NCBI RefSeq assembly: GCF_000006405.1
Contig: NW_003210321.1
Location: 432,505 to 496,504 of the forward strand
DNA from: Perkinsus marinus ATCC 50983
Taxonomy: Eukaryota > Perkinsozoa > Perkinsida > Perkinsidae
Reading direction: 5' to 3'
Length of the DNA stretch: 64,000 nt
Every line of letters begins with the position of its first letter. Within the stretch, counting starts at the first letter, position 1. Made by a program: the position numbers and the translations under genes. A model generated the notes under the pieces. That model saw only the letters and a program-made list of their open reading frames with translations, was not told the origin of the DNA and did not search any database. Positions 9,701 to 19,822 of this stretch are shown here, in pieces.

Positions 9701-10290
9701 CTATGCCCTCTGTTCAATTCGATTATGTACCTGTCTCTGCATCATGGTTAAATGGACATGTTGAAGCTCGTCATCGACTACTCAACCAACGACTGCGACG
9801 TTCTTTCTTGACAACTGCTTTTGTTGACGAGAAAACTTGGTTTGAAGCTGTCTCTCGTGCGGCTTATGAGATCAACTCTAGCTCCAATCTACTTGCACAT
9901 GGACTCTCACCGCTAGACATGGTTATTGATGGTTCGGGTATTTCTCCTTTCGACACCAGCGAAAGATGTAAGCTTCCAGATGACAAATGGACTATTTGGA
10001 GAAAATATAAGCATGACTGTCGTGAACGTACTCTCAAAGCGATGGCCAACAAGACTGCTACTGGACCTCCACTACAAGTTGGTGATAGTGTACTTGTACA
10101 CACTACGGAACCTCACCCGAAGGCCTCCACACCCTGGATTCCAAGAAGGAGAGTTATTGTTGAGATAGAAGGCAACCGTGCTTTGCTAGATGATGGTGTA
10201 TGGCGCTCTACTGATAAGCTCAAGAAGCTAAATGATGAAGTGCTACCTCGGTATGTATTCAATGATACCCCATCTTTCATAACAGTATAA
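6730..10290 (+). CDS. Gag-protease-(RT fragment)-integrase polyprotein
   Basis: One open frame of 1186 codons. The Gag-like region (about 1-370) is followed by a CCCH zinc finger (about 380-399, spacing C-x8-C-x5-C-x3-H) where a CCHC knuckle is usual. The aspartic protease motif VADTGCTRS lies near 437. The start of reverse transcriptase follows (about 710-828), with TNWYPRTGRKRVRPI and the first catalytic block MDIKDTYRSLPL. There the RT palm with its YxDD box and RNase H are absent, and the frame passes directly into integrase: an HHCC zinc module (HSLKH ... CITC, about 840-890), a DDE core with D near 913, D near 978 and E near 1011, and a C-terminal SH3-like stretch VGDSVLVHTTEP. ATG 6730 is inside the LTR; ATG 6781 at the LTR edge is an alternative start. 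The intact frame despite the deletion suggests it is maintained or very recent. Confidence 0.9.
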   Translation: MAIPSVVESTSAGVTTNMVENPLAELLEVLGIAEPSLLLWLSAAELETAMEGQPLSKKVYLRRTFFTYIDAEGRNSQAASLSRRSANTVHPQQVTTSAATVQVYPQGVPQAPLMQGQQHPCNNDITNVAYWCDLSHNYDKEKALDTTKAINAVSHIKCPDNKQYKGNSDNRSINYFLSLIRCEAKQTALGPRLSYIYLSNCLSQSVKRNLQIHLETTMDPTLYLNDYVLTLSQALGYLQHKYCLSNSHAEVMRYFSDVKMDNGDINIYDYLDRIESAVAMCASVGLHLQPSQVNLHYREGLHPTLRKTADENYAAIDDVQQLTQALRSHIRCNPKLYISNANSNKAPPVSTATSTKAPNPKLPRVEDPETLKLCREQGICLAWTARRQCRYADNCKYKHSDVARLLQHQKDDYHLPPGSDMVLRSTFCADNNFFIVADTGCTRSIISWRLATALLQHYPDGQLIPCKLSFDTATTTRSMSSLYQLKIKFPICDGNRQVSTFTWSPSIINDGLLLHSDGLLGMDTLSINADGLLININGSLVQASKFLCSSHSLDKYRSSGITSPTSTTSPIGSSLSELYICPTAAPTQGPIRSTFDCTTSTKSDLSTPTSSTASSDDSIEGHHIAALKGKASKENSDDAISYDVDSLGDTPPTFPKPPEGYQLLETIYNNEWCTIGILSNKDGNKEYFVDYSDQLLRLALDNQPKPVPSTHYFLIKASTDERQQAEQRIDALINEGKLQLTGIGDINNYTTNWYPRTGRKRVRPIQPTIRTNDLLKKASKKFPIKDCQSKIPRIINKYRSSATAHSMDIKDTYRSLPLSEDGRRQLADGDFLYKCAEFCHSLKHTGAPEITAILKCYFDPKSTTIDFDEAAKKASRSCITCALVKTDPGDRQPKNPTSNDIVIPDRPFQVASLDVLGPYVTTTTTNGSTGKFYSINLVCQLTNLLLCYPTISAPTAIDIQRAANLPHRLYHYPLQRISTDNASIIKSASKSMPSVQFDYVPVSASWLNGHVEARHRLLNQRLRRSFLTTAFVDEKTWFEAVSRAAYEINSSSNLLAHGLSPLDMVIDGSGISPFDTSERCKLPDDKWTIWRKYKHDCRERTLKAMANKTATGPPLQVGDSVLVHTTEPHPKASTPWIPRRRVIVEIEGNRALLDDGVWRSTDKLKKLNDEVLPRYVFNDTPSFITV
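6782..6795 (+). other. Candidate primer-binding site
   Basis: TGGTGGAGAACCCG begins right after the 5' LTR. TGG would pair with a tRNA 3' CCA. The matching tRNA was not identified. The site lies inside the polyprotein frame. Confidence 0.5.
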
Positions 10291-10334
10291 CACTTTCGAT
10301 ATTTGCACAACTATCATTAAATTAGTAACTATCT

Positions 10335-10342
10335 GGGGAGGA
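10335..10342 (+). other. Polypurine tract
   Basis: GGGGAGGA two bases upstream of the 3' LTR, in the expected place for plus-strand priming. Confidence 0.6.
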
Positions 10343-10344
10343 CG

Positions 10345-10502
10345 TGTTCGCGCGCGTGTGCACGAATCTCGCTCGCCCATTATTCGTTGCATGAAACGGC
10401 TCGCAGCCCTCAGGCTGAAATAGATAAGATAAGAAGCCTTATTACCTATTATGGCTATCCCAAGTGTTGTTGAGTCAACCAGTGCGGGTGTTACTACTAA
10501 CA
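10345..10502 (+). repeat. 3' LTR
   Basis: 158 bp, with the same ends as the 5' LTR. Directly followed by the target duplication GTGCT. Confidence 0.95.
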
Positions 10503-10596
10503 GTGCTACATCATGAGCCCTTCAACGTGGGAATCCTACTTACAAATGGTGGAGACATTTCCCTTCGGAAGTCGCAGGTTGACACAGCGAACTTCA

Positions 10597-10643
10597 CGCC
10601 CAGCTAAGGGAAGCGACTACATATTTTAACGCTGATCGCTGTA
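10597..10643 (+). repeat. Dispersed repeat, partial copy E
   Basis: CAGCTAAGGGAAGCGACTAC followed by ATATTTTAACGCTGA matches the 3' half of copies C and D and fills most of the 77-nt intron at 10571-10647. Confidence 0.45.
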
Positions 10644-10900
10644 GTAGGAACGACTCTAGCCAACAGCTTTCTCTGATAAATCTAATTCGCTCGCACCAAC
10701 TCTTCCATATTTGCGCCCAGTCTGACTCTTTGGTGTTGAAAGACACTCCTCCAACATACGAGACTATGATTCGCGCGACCCACAATTTCCTCGTCTGTCG
10801 TGGTTCACGCTGCTACCTGACTGTCGCAAATACACGACAGACTCGTGCGCTGGGAACACAAACACGATACTGTATGTTAGAAAGTCAGTATCGAGCCTAG

Positions 10901-11468
10901 AATACAATCGATTAACTCATGCATTCATGAGATCAATGCTCATCACCGGCGGCTGAACTTGGGAAACGCCAGCCTGGACGAGGTGGATCCGGCCGAGCCT
11001 GAGTACACATGACTCTTCCCTCTGAATAGTGTCAGTTGGCCTTACTATGAGCCGAAGACGTGTGGAGTTTAGAAGCTGTTTTGCGACTGGGTAATGCGAA
11101 CTTGGACCCAACACTCGACACCGATGGAGCCAGGAAGCTCTTGCTTTCGTGGAAGGAAGGCATCTGACAGTGGTATCAGCAGGCAAGTTCATACCATTCC
11201 TTCCATACTTCGAATGCTACTCTGTCACCAGCAACCGATCCTCCTGCCACCGATGCCGGCGCACCTCTCTTACTCTCGTTCCGATACCTGAGGTGGACCC
11301 ATCCAAACGAATGGAGAAGCAATCAGGAGGCATGGCACTCCACCTTGTTTGGCGAGAAGGGAGTCTAAAGGCAGTGCGGCCACTCTCTGACCGCCCTGCA
11401 AATGGTACAGTCTAACAGGAAGAAACCAACTATCATTCCAGCGCCCTTCAGGGATTGATGACACTAAC
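10901..11468. other. No firm gene; possible 3' exons of the NHR gene
   Basis: Short open stretches occur on both strands. The minus strand probably holds the C-terminal exons of the NHR-domain gene, because its last recognised exon ends at a donor site at 11468. I could not assign their frames. Confidence 0.4.
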
Positions 11469-12610
11469 CTTAGGGACTAGGTCAAGCGCTGCTGGAGGCA
11501 GTGGGGTCGTCTCAGGATCGGAGAGAAGCACAGCGCTCGTACTCCCTATATAAGAGATTCGTTCAAATGACGGATCGTAGAAGCATATGTCATTAGTTCA
11601 CCTATGAGATCCACAACACCATAGAGAGGCTTTCCAGTAGGGATGTTCCGTGGGCCATCAGCCACTACGGCACCATCAACGAGGATGAAAAGTTGGTCCA
11701 CTGGAGACTTCGAGACTAGGAGACCGACCTTCTGACCTGAACGGTCGAGCCACGACCTCACCACATGAAAATAATACGCTCCTCATAACCCTTTTAAACC
11801 ATTGCATTCGTGTGTGAACCTCCCGAATTTGGCCACAGCCTATGTCGATCACTCACCCATCAGAGGTGGCGAGAGACATATTCAGAGAATGTTGTCTTGC
11901 TCAACTGATGCGGCGCACGAGCATAGCACAGCTATGATAGCAAATTCAGACGTGCCCGCATATTCCCGGAACTCATATCCCAACGGCAACGCCAAGCAGG
12001 TCCGCTGCTTCGCGACTTTAGTTTTCCTCTCTCTCACCTGCTCTGAGATCCTTGCCACTCCAATCACAAGTAGCCCAGTCGTTGAGTATCTAAAAGTTCA
12101 TAAAGTGAAAGATCGCCCCTTGGTCCTACCGGATCCCACACTTGGCCGTCGAATCCAACTGCCCACGTATCAGGAATCTCATCACAAGATGATGGTGCAT
12201 TGGATCCACCGCGTACCTCGAGCAATTCTTATCCCATCGATGATAGCAGAGCTCTACTGCTCACCTCCTCAGGTCGTGTCGTCGTCACGCCAACTGTGAG
12301 ACCATCTGAATACCTCGACGACTCTACAGCGCCTGCTTCAATGGTGACTTCGAAGTAATACCTCGCAGAGAACTGATATGACCAGATTGCTTACGCTGAA
12401 GTCCCTGTTTACCCAAAGGAGGTATCATAAGGCAGAGGCCGATCAGTCATGACAACACCGCACATGGCCTCGTCCTTAGCTGCAGTATCACAGTCATACT
12501 CAACTCTCATACCGTCTAGTGATAGGGTAAGATACGACGAGAGATTGTTGGGATAGAAGGCCAGGGTACCAGGAGTAACTCGAGACCTGATCACAACTTC
12601 TTCCCATGAC
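11469..12610 (-). CDS. Neuralized homology repeat (NHR) domain protein, partial
   Basis: Protein with an NHR (neuralized-type beta-sandwich) domain, a protein-binding module often found in E3 ligases. Minus-strand blocks in order are LSLDGMRVEYDCDTAAKD, GVVMTDRPLPYDTS, YYFEVTIEAG, DGLTVGVTTRPEE, IPDTWAVGFDGQVWDPVG, QKVGLLVSKSPVDQLFILVD, IPTGKPLYGVVDLIG and, after an intron, STSAVLLSDPETTPLPP. The domain is complete. The blocks lie in different frames separated by short introns with good GT-AG ends. N- and C-terminal exons are not resolved, so no RING or other partner domain can be claimed. Confidence 0.75.
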
Positions 12611-12923
12611 CATCAAATCCTGCCAAGTCAGACTCATATGAGTCACATCATCATCGAAATCTAGCATGCTTCAAAACACCGGTGAGACTGTCAGATTTCT
12701 CAACTACTAGTTGGTGAGACTAACAGTAGCGAGCTGATTCCGATGGTATCTCTACCGGAAACTACAGTCGCATACAGGCTGCCTAGGTTCGTAAGCCAGC
12801 TCTACTCACCTTGACAAGTCTGAGTCACCACGCCCAGCTACCAGCGACTGCTCACTTCTCTGTACTATCGACTGAAATGAGTCGGATGAGCATTGAAACC
12901 TCGATAACGAGGAAAGCGCAAAT

Positions 12924-15900
12924 TCAAATCATATACTCCACATCATCCCTATCAGTAGACGATGAGGAAGAAGAAGGTTCACCATCTGAGTAGGTGAGCC
13001 AATTACTCCCTGGGCCGCAGCCGGACCTGCCGTGGCCTCTATGTCCTCTATCCTCGCCACCAGCGCCTAGGTTGACGAGATTAAGCACTCCGCTCGCCTA
13101 GTATGAACGTAGTAGCACCTGACGCTCCCCGACAAGCTGATCCACTTCAGCCGCCCGTTTTTCGAACTCCGCGCGAGAGACCTGCAACGCGACTAGGGTA
13201 AACCTATCCCGGTGCTTACTTTCTGTTCCTCCAGTTGGCGTACAAGCTCTGTCTCTCTCGCTTCCAGCTCATGTATTCGATTGGTCAGCGCCGAACTGGC
13301 CGTCTTTTCCTCGGCTAGATCCTGCAGGGTACTGTGCACCAAATTCACGGCTCGAGCAGCGAGTACCCTTGCCGCCTACCTTCTCGGTCTCCTCTAGCTT
13401 CATCAGCAGCTTATGCTCGGTCTCGGCAACACGTAGTTGGATATCCAGCTCCGACTCACCCCCTCCTCTGAAAGAGAGTTTCGTCATAGCGCGAACCAGT
13501 CAATGGGAAATAGGACGCCCTTATAAACTCACTCAGGGTCATTTCCGCCATCAATCTTGTCTACTTCCTCCATAGTGTTTCCCTCCATCTACGGACTCGA
13601 TATACTCTCAACGCCGTACACGGGCATTCTACCTCGACCGCAACCAAGGCGGCCTCTCGCTCCTCCAATTCGCGCTCCCTCTCCGCCAGCAGCTCCTCCA
13701 ACACTCTCAATTGCTAATAGAACGACTGACGGAGGGCTGACTTCTGCTGCTATCACTTCTCCTTTTCCCTCGACTTCACCGCCACGACGACCAGCTTCCT
13801 CGGCCAACTTTGAAGCTTCCAATTCTGCTATAGTTCGCTGAAGGCCTTCACATTCCTGCTTCGACGCTTCCTGAATGAACGACATATAACTGCAGCACGT
13901 CGAGCGTCAACCAGACCGACCAGCCTGGCATAATTCGCTTTCTCCCGTTCATCCGCCTCAGCCAACCGGGTCTGCAGACTCTCCAATGAGCTGTTGAGAT
14001 CCCCTGTGACACGTGCTTCCAAACGACTAGCAATGAGAGTCTCCACCAGAGGTCCGCTCAGCTGCCTTCAGAAGCTCTTCGAGCCTCGAAATCTCCGCCT
14101 CCCTCTGCTTGGCCACATCCTCGACCTCGCGCTTCTCCTGAGGCCATCTCTCCTACTAGGCAACACACCTGGGGTACCCTACCGCTTCAAGTTCTCGAAT
14201 GGTGGCCAGATACTTTTCTCCCTGCTCCTCAGAGGACGTCTACTCTCAAAGCCGATCTTCTATTCAGCACCGCTAGCTTCGGCTCACCCGTGCTTCCTCT
14301 ACTCTCGCCTCTACTGAGGCCTTCGTCTCCTCCAGCTCTGTATTGAGCCTAGAGATCTCATCCTGAGCTGCCTCGAGCTGTTGCTTCAGACTGGCTGAAA
14401 TCACAAGTAATGAAGAGCCGTCGAGAGAAACTTCTTCCTAACCAATGAGTTCCTGTACAGCCCTTGCTTCGCTGTGCAGCTCCGCGACTTCTTCACGAAG
14501 AGATCCATCAATTTCAGTTTGGTTCTGAAGCAGAGCCTTACAACTTTCAACCGAGTCCACCAACGAGTCACCCTGAGAGCCTCTATCTCCCCTCGGGCTT
14601 CGTCTAGCTGGGCACGTCGCTCCTCCTGGCTGATAGTCCATGCCTTCTGCTCAGCTTCCAGCTTACCTAACGACGAACGCTCGTCATTGCCACTACTGCG
14701 GTCGATTGCATCGGTACTCATCGCATCTCGCAGGGTCTCTAGAGCCAGTTCCTTCTCCTCCATTGCAAATCGTAAGTCGTTAGTGCTCCTCTCAAGATCC
14801 TGAGATGAACCAGCTCAGTCCACCCGCACCATAGAGGACAAAATGGCTACTTCCTTTTCATCTTCTTTACGTTGTACGTCTGTATGCAATTTGTCAACCG
14901 TCTCCTGCAGGCTTGTAATTTCGCCCAACCTTGCCTCTGAGCGCTATCGCACTAGATGAAGTAGGTTGTAAAAGATCCCACCTGCAAGCGTGGTCGCCTC
15001 CGCCATCTTGCCTTCCATCTCGGCCATGGCTTCAGTGAGGCGTGTGCATTCCTAAAAACAAGTCAAGACTCTCCGGCGGGGTCGAGAGGCACATTGACTA
15101 AGGCTGAACCGGCTGACCTGGGACAGCTCTGATTCCCGATTTTCGTCAGACGTTACGGTCTCCTTCAAAGACCTCTCCAGCTCATCGCATTTCTCCTGAG
15201 TAAAGCTGTGTTACTTGCCAGAATATCCCGGCCCACCTTAGAGCTCTCTAGTGCGGCCGTTCCTTCTTCCACTCTCGTCGCCATCTGCTCCAGTTGAGCC
15301 TTCAAAATAACCAACTCCTGTTCGGCCTTGCCTGAGCACCCACAGGCCCTTGTCTCCTCCATAGGTACCATTCGTTACGTGTGGCGACCTCGGCGGCCTG
15401 TCTGCCCGTCTCAGCTTCCTTCACGCATACCTCCTGCTTCCACATATCCTAAGCCCGAGGTACTCGCCCAAAACCAAAACAGCAGAGGGCTCGACCCTCC
15501 ACAGCCTCACATCAGCCAAGGTCGACTTCACCGTTTCCAACTCCTTCACTCTCTCCACCAGCTCATGATTTTCAGTCTGGAGATTTTCCAGCTCACCTTT
15601 TGCATCATCTACCACAACGATCATTCGATCCCATTCAGTATTCTGCTGGACTCACTGAGCTGCGAGGTCAAAGCCTCTCCATCAGTCGCAGTTCCCTCAA
15701 ACGCCTCAATGCGTTCTCCCATAGTTGTATTTTCTTGCAACAATTGAGCCTTGAAACCTCGCATAAATACCGGTCGGTGAGAAGCCTACCTTCTCAATTT
15801 CAATCCGCTTCAAAATCGTCTCGAGCTCCAACACCTTCCTCTCAGCCTCCTCCATCCGAACCAGTGACTGAGAAAGCCTTCGATTGCCAGATCCCAGTGA

Positions 15901-18900
15901 CCCCCCATGGTTCAATACAACATGGCCGAAGCAACGACGCTATAAAGCACTCCTAGCGTAGTCCATCAGTAGACTTTCATTTGTACAGGGCCAGACCCCC
16001 CACCTCGCCTCACCTGTTGTAGATCCTCGGATGTCTTCCGTGCACAGTCTTCCATCGTAGTCTGTATGCACCAACGATCATGATTCTCGTGAATGAGCAT
16101 CCCTCACCTGCTCAGTCTTCGCCATGGACAGCTCCTGCCTCGCCTCACCAAGCAGACCTATATGTTCTTCTAACCTTTCCTCTGCAGTGGACTATAAACA
16201 TATTACAATCAGCAAATTTTACGGACGGCAGAAAATATCACTAAGGCAGTGCCTCTCATCTCTAGCTCTTCCTGTACCGCCTCCAGCCGGGCAGACATCT
16301 CCGCAATCTTCTCCTCCAACTCCCCCTCGCGGTCACTAAAGTTCCTCCTGAGCTCCTCCGCTTCCCTCTCAAGTTCACCTAACCCAAACCACGCGTTACA
16401 TTCATTTCCAAGCAACAACGACATCCGTCTACACGACCACCCATGAAATTACTTTCTCTCTTGTCAGCCCTCCCTCGGGCGTCCTCTGCAACTTCTACGT
16501 CTCGTATCTGCTCAATTCAATAACCACACACTTCGGGAATTAACCACCTTAGCTTGTAGTGTATCTATAGTAGCAGACATAGCAGCAACCTTCTCACGAT
16601 GGGCTTCTGCCATGCCTTCGGCCACTCGGGCATGTTCCTACCAAGACCTGTCCACCATCCAACCCTGCACAAATTCCTACCTCCTCAAGCTTGGTTCGCA
16701 TCGACTCCACCATGCCATCACTTTCCTCCTTAGCGCGTTCCACGACCTCCTGGGCTTTTTCAAGTTGTTCCTCCGCCTCCTCCAAACGACCTCTCATCTC
16801 CTCAACCTCCTTCTCAAGTGCCGCCTAAGGAGCCAAGCTCTCCGTTATAACCATCGCCACGTACCATCACTTTTTCACTTCCAAGTCTCTGCTTTTCCTT
16901 CGCTATTTCAGCCATACACTCCGAGCTCTCGCTGGCTTCCTTTTCCTGCATCCAGTTCCAATATAGAGGAGACTCCAACCTACATGCCGGGTGATTTCCA
17001 TCCGAGCCTCCTCCAGTAACGCCTTCAACTTGTCAGTCTCTTCCACCACTCTCTTCACCTCCAGACGATTGGACTCCTCCTCCGCTGCATACCCTAAGGA
17101 TAATCGCATCTGCTCAACATGGCCTTTTCAAAAGCCCCCTCACCCTTAAGCTGGACTTCCAAACCTTTTACTCTCGCCACCAGCCCATCCCTCTCACTTT
17201 TTAGAGCCTCTGCACGCATCTGAAATGTGGAAGCTCTCCACTATGGCAAGGCGTTCTCCGCCCAGAGATGAGGGCTCGTGCCATCGTCAAAACCCATCGA
17301 GCCTCTCACCTTGCCCTCCTCCTCAGCGACTTCCAGTTCTTTTCGGAGCTTAGCCGTTTCTTTCTCTAGCGTTTCCACTAACTTCGTCTGCTGTACCTAA
17401 AGTGATCGGAGGCCAAGACAATCCAACACAGGCCGAATTGCCGCAGCTCAAGTGAAGCCCATCGTAAACCTCACCTCCGCCTCATTCTTCGAGACGAGCT
17501 CCTCGGTCAGCTTGGTTTCCCTAGCCTGCAATCCCTCAGCGGCCTTGCGGAGCTCCTAAGAAACCCGTCACAGCTCTAGTAGTAGTTACTCTCCACCAGA
17601 CCTCGTTGGTCTCCACCAGACCCCTCATCTCTGCTCGAACCCTCTCAAGCTCCTCATCCACCACTGCCTTCTCAGCAATCAAGCTCTGAGGCCAAGGATC
17701 CATGCAGGAGGTAGCGTTACGGGATGTTCCCATCCTTTTCTCATACAGGGGCTCAGCCCTCGATACCTCATTCATGCGAAGATATCGATCCCGCTCCTCC
17801 TCCAGCTCGGTCAACTGCAACCGCATCATCTCTTCCTGCACGGGAGGCCCCTACAAGCCACCATCCCCCCACATGAGCCCGACTGTGCCTCACTTCCGTC
17901 ATGTCCCCGCCTGCTCTCCCGGCAGCATCCCTTTCGAGGTATCCATCTTCAGCTTCCCCTATCAAAAACCAACTGGGAGGAAGTACGGTGTCTTCACAGA
18001 AGTACTCAGCTTGAGCTCCAGCTCCTCGACCCTAGCGCGTAGCTCTGCCGCCTCAAAAGTGCCGTCAGGGAGCTGCAGAAATGATGATCTACAGCGGGTA
18101 GGTCCCACCCAGAACTAACCTCGCCCTCCCCCGAGCTGAGCTCTTCCGTCGTTCCGGCCCGACCCTGTAGCGGTGATGAAATGAGTAGCAATGTCCCATT
18201 CTAATGCTACCTCGTTCCTCTCGAGCATAGACTGGAACTGGGCCACTCTGGCAACGGCCTCCTCCAGCCGAGCCTGTAACGCCGCTGTTCGCGCCTTCTC
18301 AGCTGTCAGCTCAGACGCGATAGCGGAATCGCCTAAAGAGGTATATAAACGATAACTCCATGCTATGATACCAATGCCCGCCTCCTGCATCTCCCTCAGC
18401 CTATCATCCCGGTCCCGAAGGGCTTTCGATGTACGTTCGCATTCAACTCGCAGTCCCGCCTGAGTATGCAGCCCTAGCATAGGCCAAACCCCACCTCTCC
18501 CACTTTATCCGCTTCCAGCTGGTCCCTAGTCGCCTTCAGCAGCACTATCTCCTCCTCAAGCGCAACCTGGGTAGTGCTGGGCGCCTCGACATGGGGCATC
18601 TGAATGGGACTTGAATCCCCATCGCAGCTGGGCCTTCCTGACCTTCTCTGGTACTTGACCAGCGTGCCCCCTCCAAGCCTGCAACGCTGCCCGGCCCCTC
18701 GCCAAGCGTCGGTTCCTCCTACCCAGACTCCCACTTCAGTGGACCTCACTAGCATCACAGCTCTACCTTATCCTCGCCTCGGCCACGACCCTCTTGGTGA
18801 TAGCTTGGCGCGTGAACACGGACCAGCAGCGAACAACAGCAGAGGAGACTGTATCTGGGAAGCTCCGTCCCTAGGAACACGAGAAGAGCTCACTACGTTT

Positions 18901-19373
18901 CTGTCTGAGGATCCACCCCTTGAGAAGCACCTTAGTTTGAGGCTGTCTGTAATGGCGAGTGTGGCTCTGCTTGAGCATAGCGTCTAGCTTGTAGACCTGC
19001 ACACTACCCCTACGGCGGCTGGCCTACAGCAACCATACCGTCCGCTCGAGCTGCTCGCTCTTGGCCTTATGACGACCAGCATCCTTCTTGGCTCGGATCA
19101 TATCAGCTACTACTACATCAGTAGCAGCAATACTCCTACGGAGCAATGCCTTAGTCTGGACCTAGCAGATCAGCACCAATAACCGACCGCCCTTCATCAG
19201 GGCAGGCCCCTAACCCTGGGAGTGGAGACACCTACGCAGTATCCCTCAGTGGCTTGCTTTAATCTCTCCGAATCCTCGACAGACTTCCTCCCTCCCCCTC
19301 CTCCTGCACTGTGTCTGATGTTGTCAAGCCTCTTCAGACCAGCCACCAGTCCCGTAAACGATTCTTCCAGGGT
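12924..19373 (-). CDS. Very large coiled-coil protein, about 20 or more exons
   Basis: Over six kilobases the minus strand gives exon after exon of Glu, Leu, Arg, Lys and Gln-rich heptad sequence, for example RLEEAEEQLEKAQEVVERAK, ELEEKIAEMSARLEAVQEEL and GELENLQTENHELVERVKEL. Short GT-AG introns separate them. The first resolved exons, from 19373 downwards, encode TLEESFTGLVAGLKRLDNI, then KALLRRSIAATDVVVADMI. The tail is best read through an intron to SDGEPSSSSSSTDRDDVEYM and a TGA at 12924-12926; the simpler alternative stops at 13098. It is a long fibrous protein of cytoskeletal or tethering type. No globular domain identifies it, and the start exon was not found. Some short exons inside may have been missed. 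Confidence 0.75.
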
Positions 19374-19459
19374 CTGTCACTATTTTGTCTCTCCAACTCC
19401 ACCGTTGTGGGAAAACATGCACATGGTCAACTACATTTGTTAGTGGCAAAATAAAATTG

Positions 19460-19570
19460 CAAGGAAATTCTCGGAGGTTTTCATTGCCTTCTGTTCACTT
19501 CTATACGAATTCATGTGTAAATTTCTAGGAAACGCCTGACCTCAGCTGAGGAAAGCGAAATTATTTCCCA
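19460..19570 (+). repeat. Dispersed repeat, copy A
   Basis: Carries the shared words CTATACGAATTCATGTGTAAA and CTGACCTCAGCTGAGGAAAG that recur, with variation, near 49.6, 58.2 and 59.5 kb. Confidence 0.6.
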
Positions 19571-19722
19571 CTGAACTTCCCACTGAGTCGCCAAGCCCTG
19601 CCTGTAGTCTCTCCTTAGCCTTCTGCCCTCCAAAGCGATCCTCGCCGTCCACAGCCTCCCCCTCCCCTTCAGAGTCGGTCCAGGCCTCCGCCTCCAAACG
19701 ATATCTACACCATCCGATCGCC

Positions 19723-19822
19723 NNNNNNNNNNNNNNNNNNNNNNNNNNNNNNNNNNNNNNNNNNNNNNNNNNNNNNNNNNNNNNNNNNNNNNNNNNNNNN
19801 NNNNNNNNNNNNNNNNNNNNNN
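19723..19822. other. Assembly gap (100 N)
   Basis: One hundred undetermined bases. The gap hides the end of the KDSR gene. Confidence 1.

Larger units (their letters stand above)
6624..10502 (+). mobile_element. LTR retrotransposon, Ty3/gypsy-like, internally deleted
   Basis: A complete element with 158-bp terminal repeats that start TG and end CA, flanked by the 5-bp duplication GTGCT (6619-6623 and 10503-10507). The LTRs differ by one base by eye, an A/G at LTR position 14. A TGG-initiated primer-binding-site candidate follows the 5' LTR and a GGGGAGGA purine tract precedes the 3' LTR. A single open polyprotein fills the interior. The domain order protease, RT fragment, integrase places it with Ty3/gypsy rather than copia. 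Most of RT and all of RNase H are missing, so it should depend on a partner element. Confidence 0.93.
6486..10900 (+). pseudogene. Unrecognised gene split by an LTR retrotransposon
   Basis: Three segments form one frame if the element and one target duplication are removed: 6486-6623, 10508-10570 and, after an intron at 10571-10647, 10648-10900, which ends at TAG. Across the empty site the frame runs from KALSRKELNPSSIPFRWSV into LHHEPFNVGILLTNGGD without a stop. The last exon encodes QLSLINLIRSHQLFHICAQ and ends LESQYRA. I do not recognise the protein. The reading frame over the junction is the main evidence that the element sits inside an exon, so this allele would be broken. Upstream exons were not resolved. 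The 3' intron carries part of the dispersed repeat found elsewhere in the window. Confidence 0.5.

Noticed and set aside
13994-17019. Many plus-strand Leu/Ser/Pro-rich open frames
   Set aside because: Antisense of the Glu/Leu-rich coiled-coil exons; heptad coding produces open complementary frames.
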